Below are positions 42,523-46,896 of a DNA stretch of 46,896 nucleotides, one piece after another. Position numbers and translations under genes: made by a program. The DNA lies in contig JBGVCH010000107.1 of the NCBI GenBank assembly GCA_045226335.1, forward strand, positions 1 through 46,896. The letters run 5' to 3'. The first letter of the stretch is position 1. Each line of letters starts with the position of its first letter. The notes under the pieces are model-generated. The model searched no databases and was not told the origin of the DNA. It saw nothing but the letters and a program-made list of their open reading frames with translations. This stretch comes from RUG11272 sp045226335 (GTDB lineage Bacteria > Bacillota > Clostridia > Christensenellales > Aristaeellaceae).

Positions 42523-42551
42523 ATTGTAAATCAAATCGCAAAAAGTGTCAA
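42523..42551 (-). promoter_or_regulatory. Promoter of the SH3/PG-binding protein gene
   Basis: On the reverse strand TTGACA (42551-42546) and TACAAT (42528-42523) with a 17-base spacer, 55 bases before the ATG. Confidence 0.8.
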
Positions 42552-42626
42552 CACTGCGATCATCTTTTTGTAACGAATTTGCAATCATTGAGGCGAAAGA
42601 AGCGCGGATTTTTTTGCTTCAGGGTG

Positions 42627-42655
42627 TAGACAATTCCGAAAGCTTGTGATACAAT
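42627..42655 (+). promoter_or_regulatory. Promoter of the maltose-type transporter genes
   Basis: TAGACA at 42627-42632 and TACAAT at 42650-42655 with a 17-base spacer. It implies a leader of about 150 bases before the ATG at 42811. Confidence 0.7.
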
Positions 42656-42661
42656 CAGCAT

Positions 42662-42810
42662 GGACGATCTGGGAGAAAACAAGTCAAATAGCCAATCCTG
42701 TTTTTCGGCGGTCTGCTTTTCACCTGTGATCCGTCACCCTGTTTCTTCGGCGGTGGATCCGCCTGAGAATAAGCGGCTCAGCCGCGCATAATGAAAAGGA
42801 GGAACCCTAC
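42662..42810 (+). promoter_or_regulatory. 5' leader of the binding-protein gene with two hairpins
   Basis: GGCGG (42749-42753) pairs with CCGCC (42759-42763), and GCGGC (42773-42777) pairs with GCCGC (42781-42785); the second ends about 9 bases before the AAAAGGAGG site. These may stabilise the message or control translation. The rest of the leader has a repeated TTCGGCGG but no recognised riboswitch. Confidence 0.4.
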
Positions 42811-44016
42811 ATGAAAAAGCTTCTCGCTCTGGTCATGACCCTGGCCATGATCCTGTCCCTTGCGCCCCTGGCCTTCGCCGACGGTTACAGCGGCGAGATT
42901 AAGATCTGGGTCGCGGAGAACACGGTGTCCTTCACCGAAGCGAAGATCGAGGAATTCAAGGCCGCGTATCCCGAGTACGCCGGCATCACCGCGATCGTGC
43001 AGCCCGTGGGCGAAGGCGACGCGGCCGGCAACATGATCACGGACGTTGAGTCCGGCGCCGACATCTTCGGCTTCGCGCAGGACCAGCTGGCCCGCCTTGT
43101 GGCCGCCGGTGCCCTGGAAGAAGTGGAAGAGGGCAATGCCGCCGTCGTTGAGGAAGAGAACGACGCCGGTTCCGTGGGCGCTGTCAAGCTGGGCGACACC
43201 ATGTACGCCTATCCCATGACCAGCGACAACGGCTACTTCCTCTACTATGACAGCACGGTCATCACCGATCCCAGCACCCTGGAAGGCGTCCTGGATCAGG
43301 CGCAGGCCGCCGGCAAGAGCGTGTACTTCGAGATCAACTCCGGTTGGTATCAGACCGCGTTCTTCTTCGGCGCCGGCTGCGAGCTGACCTTCGACACCGA
43401 TGATTCCGGCAGCCTGGTGGCCATGAACTCCTCTTATGCCTCCGACGCCGGCGTCCGCGCCCTGAAGGCCATGATCAAGGTCGCGAACCATCCCGCCTTC
43501 GTCAACGGCTCTTCCGTCTCCAACGCCACCAACGCGGCCGCGGTCGTGTCCGGCACCTGGGACTCCGACGCCGCCAAGGCGCTCTTCGGCGCGGGCTATG
43601 CGGCTGCGAAGCTCCCCACCGTGGACGGCTTCCAGATGGGCGGTTTCGGCGGCTTCAAGATGCTGGGTGTCAAGCCCCAGGTGGACGGCGACAAGCTGGC
43701 TGCCTGCGACGCGCTGGCTGCCTTCCTGACCTCCGAGCAGGTTCAGCTGGACCGCTACAACGCGGTTGGCTGGGGCCCCTCCAACCTGGTCGCTCAGCAG
43801 AACGAGGCCGTGCAGGCCGACGTCGCCCTGTCCGCTTTGGCCGCTCAGCTGGCCTTCTGCGCGCCGCAGGGTCAGTATCCCGGCGACTACTGGTCTCTGG
43901 CCACCGCTCTGGGCGATGACGTGATTGCGCACAAGTATGACGGCATGGACGACGCTGCCCTGCTGGGTGTCATGCAGCAGTTCGAGCAGACCTGCGCCAC
44001 CTACCTGAACAAGTAA
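42811..44016 (+). CDS. Maltose-type ABC transporter substrate-binding protein
   Basis: 401 residues, ATG with AAAAGGAGG upstream. Signal peptide of the SPase I type (MKKLLALVMTLAMILSLAP then AFA, cleavage before DG). The mature part is a family 1 sugar-binding fold: IKIWVAENTVSFTEAKIEEF, ADIFGFAQDQLARLVAAGAL (about 88), YAYPMTSDNGYFLYYDSTV (about 130) and AAVVSGTWDSDAA (about 247). This layout (MalE-like) suggests maltose or maltodextrin, though the ligand residues cannot be read. There is no cysteine at the signal cleavage site, so it is not a lipoprotein, unusual for a monoderm transporter. The permease follows after a strong intergenic hairpin, and its MalF type supports the assignment. 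Confidence 0.92.
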   Translation: MKKLLALVMTLAMILSLAPLAFADGYSGEIKIWVAENTVSFTEAKIEEFKAAYPEYAGITAIVQPVGEGDAAGNMITDVESGADIFGFAQDQLARLVAAGALEEVEEGNAAVVEEENDAGSVGAVKLGDTMYAYPMTSDNGYFLYYDSTVITDPSTLEGVLDQAQAAGKSVYFEINSGWYQTAFFFGAGCELTFDTDDSGSLVAMNSSYASDAGVRALKAMIKVANHPAFVNGSSVSNATNAAAVVSGTWDSDAAKALFGAGYAAAKLPTVDGFQMGGFGGFKMLGVKPQVDGDKLAACDALAAFLTSEQVQLDRYNAVGWGPSNLVAQQNEAVQADVALSALAAQLAFCAPQGQYPGDYWSLATALGDDVIAHKYDGMDDAALLGVMQQFEQTCATYLNK

Positions 44017-44034
44017 TCACATCTCCGAGCCTCT

Positions 44035-44066
44035 GAGCCGGGGGCAAGCGCGCTTGTCCCCGGCTC
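44035..44066 (+). terminator. Strong hairpin between binding-protein and permease genes
   Basis: GAGCCGGGG (44035-44043) and CAAG (44045-44048) pair with CTTG (44053-44056) and CCCCGGCTC (44058-44066). What follows is CTTCATT, not a full T-run, so partial termination or mRNA stabilisation is likely, giving more binding protein than permease. Confidence 0.65.
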
Positions 44067-44116
44067 CTTCATTAAGACCAGTCGGATACATCCAGCGAAA
44101 TCTGGGGGGTGGGAAT

Positions 44117-46896
44117 ATGTCCCTGGCGGCGATCATTCTGATCGCGTGGTGCGGGTTGAGCCTCATCGCGGTCGGAGTGTCCCTGATCTTTATCTTTGAA
44201 AAAGCCGGGCAAAATGGCATTGACGCGCTGATTCCCGGCAAGAACTCCATCACCACGGCCCGCATCACAGCCACGAAGGCTCCGGTCACCGGCGCCTTTG
44301 TCAGCGCGGCGTTCCTGGCCCTGGGATTCCTGCTTTATTTCATCGTGGACCCGAGATTCACCCTGAAGGGCCGGCTGATCCTGAGCCTGCTGCCCTTCAC
44401 CGCCAGTATGCTGGTGACCTCGGCCATCGTCTGCACCAACATGGCGGAAGTCTTTGACAAGAAAGACCTCTTCGGCGTGGGCATGTTCTTCCTGCCCTTC
44501 GTCTTCTGGCCGATGCTGGCCTTCGGCGAGAGCCATTATCTGATCGATCCCTCCGAGTTTGAGCGCAAGGAGCGGGAGGCTCAGCTGAAAAAGCTCCAGC
44601 TCGTCAAAGACAAAGCGCAAAGCGCTGAGAAAAACGCCGAAGGCGGGGGCGGCTGCGGAGTCCGCTCCTGGCTGCACGCCTTCAAATGCAGCCTGCTGGG
44701 CCAGCCCTATTCCCAGCTGGATTACCTGCGGATGCCCTGGATCGGAAAGTGGCTGTTCCGCCTCGGCCGGTCGCTCCACAACATCCCGATCCACATCTGG
44801 AACGGCATCAAGAAGCTGGGCAAGCTGATCTGGAACAAGGTGATCCTGGGCATCGTGCGCTTTTTCAAGAACACGTTCCTGGCCATCGCCACCGGCTCCT
44901 GGAAAACCCGGGTGTCCTGCGTGATCATGGGCTTCGGCTCCTTCGCGCGGAAACAGTGGCTGCGGGGCCTGCTGTTCCTGCTGTTTGAAATCGCGTTCTT
45001 CGTGTACATGTTCACCTCCGGCTTCTACTATATCGGGAAGCTCTCCACCCTGGGCACCATCCGGACCATGAAGGCCAACCGCGTGACCACCTACGGCGAC
45101 AACTCCTTCCAGATCCTGCTGTACGGTGTGCTGACGCTGTTCTTTATCCTGGCTTTCATCTACACCTGGTATATCAACATCAAGCAGAACAAGGTCAACG
45201 ACGATCTGGAGCGCGGCGGACATAAGATCAAGACCACCCGGGACGACCTGCGGGCCATGGCCGACGAGCAGTTCCACAAGACCCTGCTGGCCCTTCCCAC
45301 CGCCGGCGTCACGATCTTCACCATCCTGCCGATCTTCTTCATGATCCTGGTGGCCTTCACAAACTTTGACAAGAACCACCAGCACCCCAGCAACCTGTTC
45401 ACCTGGGTGGGCTGGGACAACTTCTACGAGATGCTGACCACCCACTCCATGGACGGCATCGACTCCGACACCCTGTCCTTTGACATGACCAAGGACTTCG
45501 AGGGCCTGCAGCTCCGGGCCCGGGCCATGGACGAAGCCTATGTGGACGTCCCGGAGTGGCCGCAGATGAGCCTCTCGTCGCTGGCGGACGCCGACCCCGA
45601 CGCCATGACCAGCGAGGCGAAGGCTTCCCTCATCAGCCGCCTGGCGGGATATCAGCAGAACTTTAACACCCTCGGCAAGCAGCTGACGGACCTGAACACC
45701 GCGCTGGTCAGGCAGGGCATCCCGGACGGTTTCGGCAGTCCGGCCCTGGCGGAGCGCGTCAAAGTCGCGGCCGGCCGCCTGACCAGCGGCACCCTCGACC
45801 GCATGAGCAGCGTGGAGCTGAAAGCCTTCTGTGAGGAACTGGCGGCCATCGACGCGGAACTCAAGTCCGTGGACGGCAAGCTGGCGGAATACAACGAGCC
45901 GCACCACGTGTACTCCGACCCGGTCACCCTGTCCTACCTGGACTGGACCGGCATGAACCTGGACTGGATCCCCGCCTCCGGGCTTGACGTGCTGACCGCC
46001 GAAGAGACGGAAAAGCTCACCGAGGAGGAAAGGACACAGCACCAGGCGGACCGGACCGCGTACATCAATCGCCTCTCCACATACCTGACCGATCTCAAGC
46101 TGCTGAGCACACAGCTGCCGATCCTGGACGCGCAGTTGAAGGCCAACGGCATCGAGGACGGCTACGGCTGTGAGGCCATGGCGGAAACCGCCAAAAAGGC
46201 CGTCGACTTCCTTGGCAGCAAAAGCGGCACCAAGCAGCTTGAGCAGATGAACGACGAGGAATTCAACGCCTTTGAGGAAGATCTGCTGGCCTTCGGCAAG
46301 TGGCACGCGGAGCTCAACGGAAAGCTGAAGAAGCTGGGCAAATGGTCCTTCGCCTGGGACATCCCGTGGGACGAGCCCGCGGCCAACGGCCCCGGCACGA
46401 TCCTGGTGCTGACCCGTCAGTCCGGCGCCCTGAAGGTCAGTTCCTCCAACGCCGTGCGCTACACATGGCAGGCGCAGACCAACGGCACCAGCAACTGGGT
46501 CCGGGCGGATCAGGTCACCGGCGGCATGGGCTCCACCTTCGTCAGCGTGCTGATCTGGACGCTGGTCTGGGCCATCTTCGCCACCTTCCTGAACTACTTC
46601 CTGGGCATGCTGGTGGCCATCATGATCAACAAGAAGGGCATCCGGCTCAAGAAGGTCTGGCGCACCATCCTGGTCATGACCATCGCCATTCCGCAGTTCG
46701 TGTCCCTGCTCTATGTCTCCAAGATGTTCGCCCCGGACGGCCTCATCAACACGACCCTGCAGCGCTGGGACTGGATCAGCGGCGCACTGCCCTTCTGGAC
46801 CGATTCCAGCTGGGCCCGGGTGACCATCATCATGATCAACATCTGGATCGGCATCCCCTACCTGATGCTGATCGCCACCGGCATCCTGATGAACAT
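44117..46896 (+). CDS. MalF-type ABC permease with membrane N-domain and large duplicated insert, 3' end missing
   Basis: Open from ATG 44117 (GGGGGGTGGG upstream) to the window edge: 926 codons without a stop. Residues 1-145: four helices with FEKAGQNGIDALIPGKN, resembling DUF5684. A charged linker (150-180) and an amphipathic region follow. The MalF core begins about 283 (first helix) and 350, then FHKTLLALPTAGVTIF (386) and WVGWDNF (430). Residues about 436-803 are inserted outside the membrane; they hold two copies of an ~90-residue helical repeat (504-592 and 648-740; GIPDGFG versus GIEDGYG). MalF resumes at MGSTFVSVLIWTLVW (804), with LGMLVAIMINKKG and WRTILVMTIAIPQFVS. The C-terminus and the MalG-type partner lie beyond the window. 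Confidence 0.88.
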   Translation, partial: MSLAAIILIAWCGLSLIAVGVSLIFIFEKAGQNGIDALIPGKNSITTARITATKAPVTGAFVSAAFLALGFLLYFIVDPRFTLKGRLILSLLPFTASMLVTSAIVCTNMAEVFDKKDLFGVGMFFLPFVFWPMLAFGESHYLIDPSEFERKEREAQLKKLQLVKDKAQSAEKNAEGGGGCGVRSWLHAFKCSLLGQPYSQLDYLRMPWIGKWLFRLGRSLHNIPIHIWNGIKKLGKLIWNKVILGIVRFFKNTFLAIATGSWKTRVSCVIMGFGSFARKQWLRGLLFLLFEIAFFVYMFTSGFYYIGKLSTLGTIRTMKANRVTTYGDNSFQILLYGVLTLFFILAFIYTWYINIKQNKVNDDLERGGHKIKTTRDDLRAMADEQFHKTLLALPTAGVTIFTILPIFFMILVAFTNFDKNHQHPSNLFTWVGWDNFYEMLTTHSMDGIDSDTLSFDMTKDFEGLQLRARAMDEAYVDVPEWPQMSLSSLADADPDAMTSEAKASLISRLAGYQQNFNTLGKQLTDLNTALVRQGIPDGFGSPALAERVKVAAGRLTSGTLDRMSSVELKAFCEELAAIDAELKSVDGKLAEYNEPHHVYSDPVTLSYLDWTGMNLDWIPASGLDVLTAEETEKLTEEERTQHQADRTAYINRLSTYLTDLKLLSTQLPILDAQLKANGIEDGYGCEAMAETAKKAVDFLGSKSGTKQLEQMNDEEFNAFEEDLLAFGKWHAELNGKLKKLGKWSFAWDIPWDEPAANGPGTILVLTRQSGALKVSSSNAVRYTWQAQTNGTSNWVRADQVTGGMGSTFVSVLIWTLVWAIFATFLNYFLGMLVAIMINKKGIRLKKVWRTILVMTIAIPQFVSLLYVSKMFAPDGLINTTLQRWDWISGALPFWTDSSWARVTIIMINIWIGIPYLMLIATGILMN

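Noticed and set aside
37930..42573. A 1547-codon open frame on the plus strand
   Set aside because: It lies antisense to rsfS, nadD-yqeK and the SH3/PG-binding gene, all of which have domain matches and ribosome sites. Its translation is low-complexity and Gly/Arg/His/Val-rich, the usual product of reading GC-rich genes backwards.
44072..46306. A 744-codon open frame on the minus strand
   Set aside because: Antisense to the MalF-type permease, which has clear permease motifs in the plus frame and runs to the window edge.

Overview
The window is GC-rich (roughly two thirds G+C by eye) and almost fully coding. It reads as chromosome of an anaerobic, Gram-positive-type Clostridia-like bacterium. 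Evidence for this: four-cysteine ribosomal protein L28, an Asp23 plus small-membrane-protein pair ahead of nusB, xseA-xseB-ispA, a two-subunit transketolase, miaA beside a methionine-gamma-lyase-like gene, nadD-yqeK-rsfS order, a 2-hydroxyacyl-CoA dehydratase activase system, and a DUF624 protein with maltose-type ABC transporter genes. A Christensenellales-like lineage would fit, but that is inference. I see no phage, transposase, CRISPR array, tRNA or rRNA.

Layout. 1-1045: a DUF624 gene cut by the left edge, then a complete non-coding transcription unit (consensus promoter, ~215 nt RNA, terminator) whose fold matches 6S RNA. 1168-7251, plus strand: D-2-hydroxyacid dehydrogenase, AI-2E-type membrane protein, phosphodiester-glycosidase-like protein, GT-C type membrane protein, RpiB-type isomerase. 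7347-7571: rpmB alone with its own promoter and terminator. 7754-14512: a tightly overlapping operon with a split acyl-CoA dehydratase activase, a GH4-family protein that has lost its metal ligands, a methyltransferase and a small membrane protein.

14561-21113, minus strand: an arginine cluster read argG, amino-acid ABC transporter (binding protein, permease, ATPase), argF, acetyltransferase, argJ. It has a consensus promoter flanked by ArgR/AhrC-like boxes. 21382-32185, plus strand: a long housekeeping run (Asp23, nusB, a TsaD-like protein, folD, xseA, xseB, ispA, a cysteine desulfurase, thiI, an IlvD/Edd dehydratase). 32246-42468, minus strand: a Pro/Ala-rich protein, lipid kinase, transketolase halves, Met-gamma-lyase-like protein, miaA, rsfS, a nadD-yqeK fusion, and a 906-residue exported protein with two SH3 and six peptidoglycan-binding repeats. 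42811-46896, plus strand: a maltose-type binding protein and an oversized MalF-type permease that runs off the right edge.

Most notable. (1) The MalF-like permease carries an N-terminal four-helix membrane domain and an extracytoplasmic insert of about 370 residues built on a tandem duplication; its binding protein has no lipid-anchoring cysteine, so the insert may hold it at the membrane. (2) The likely 6S RNA. (3) A degenerate GH4 protein translationally coupled to the dehydratase activase. (4) An imperfect duplication of an acetyltransferase 3' end flanking a two-hairpin element ahead of argJ. (5) An unusual C-terminal domain in the SH3/PG-binding protein with a cysteine motif resembling YkuD transpeptidases.
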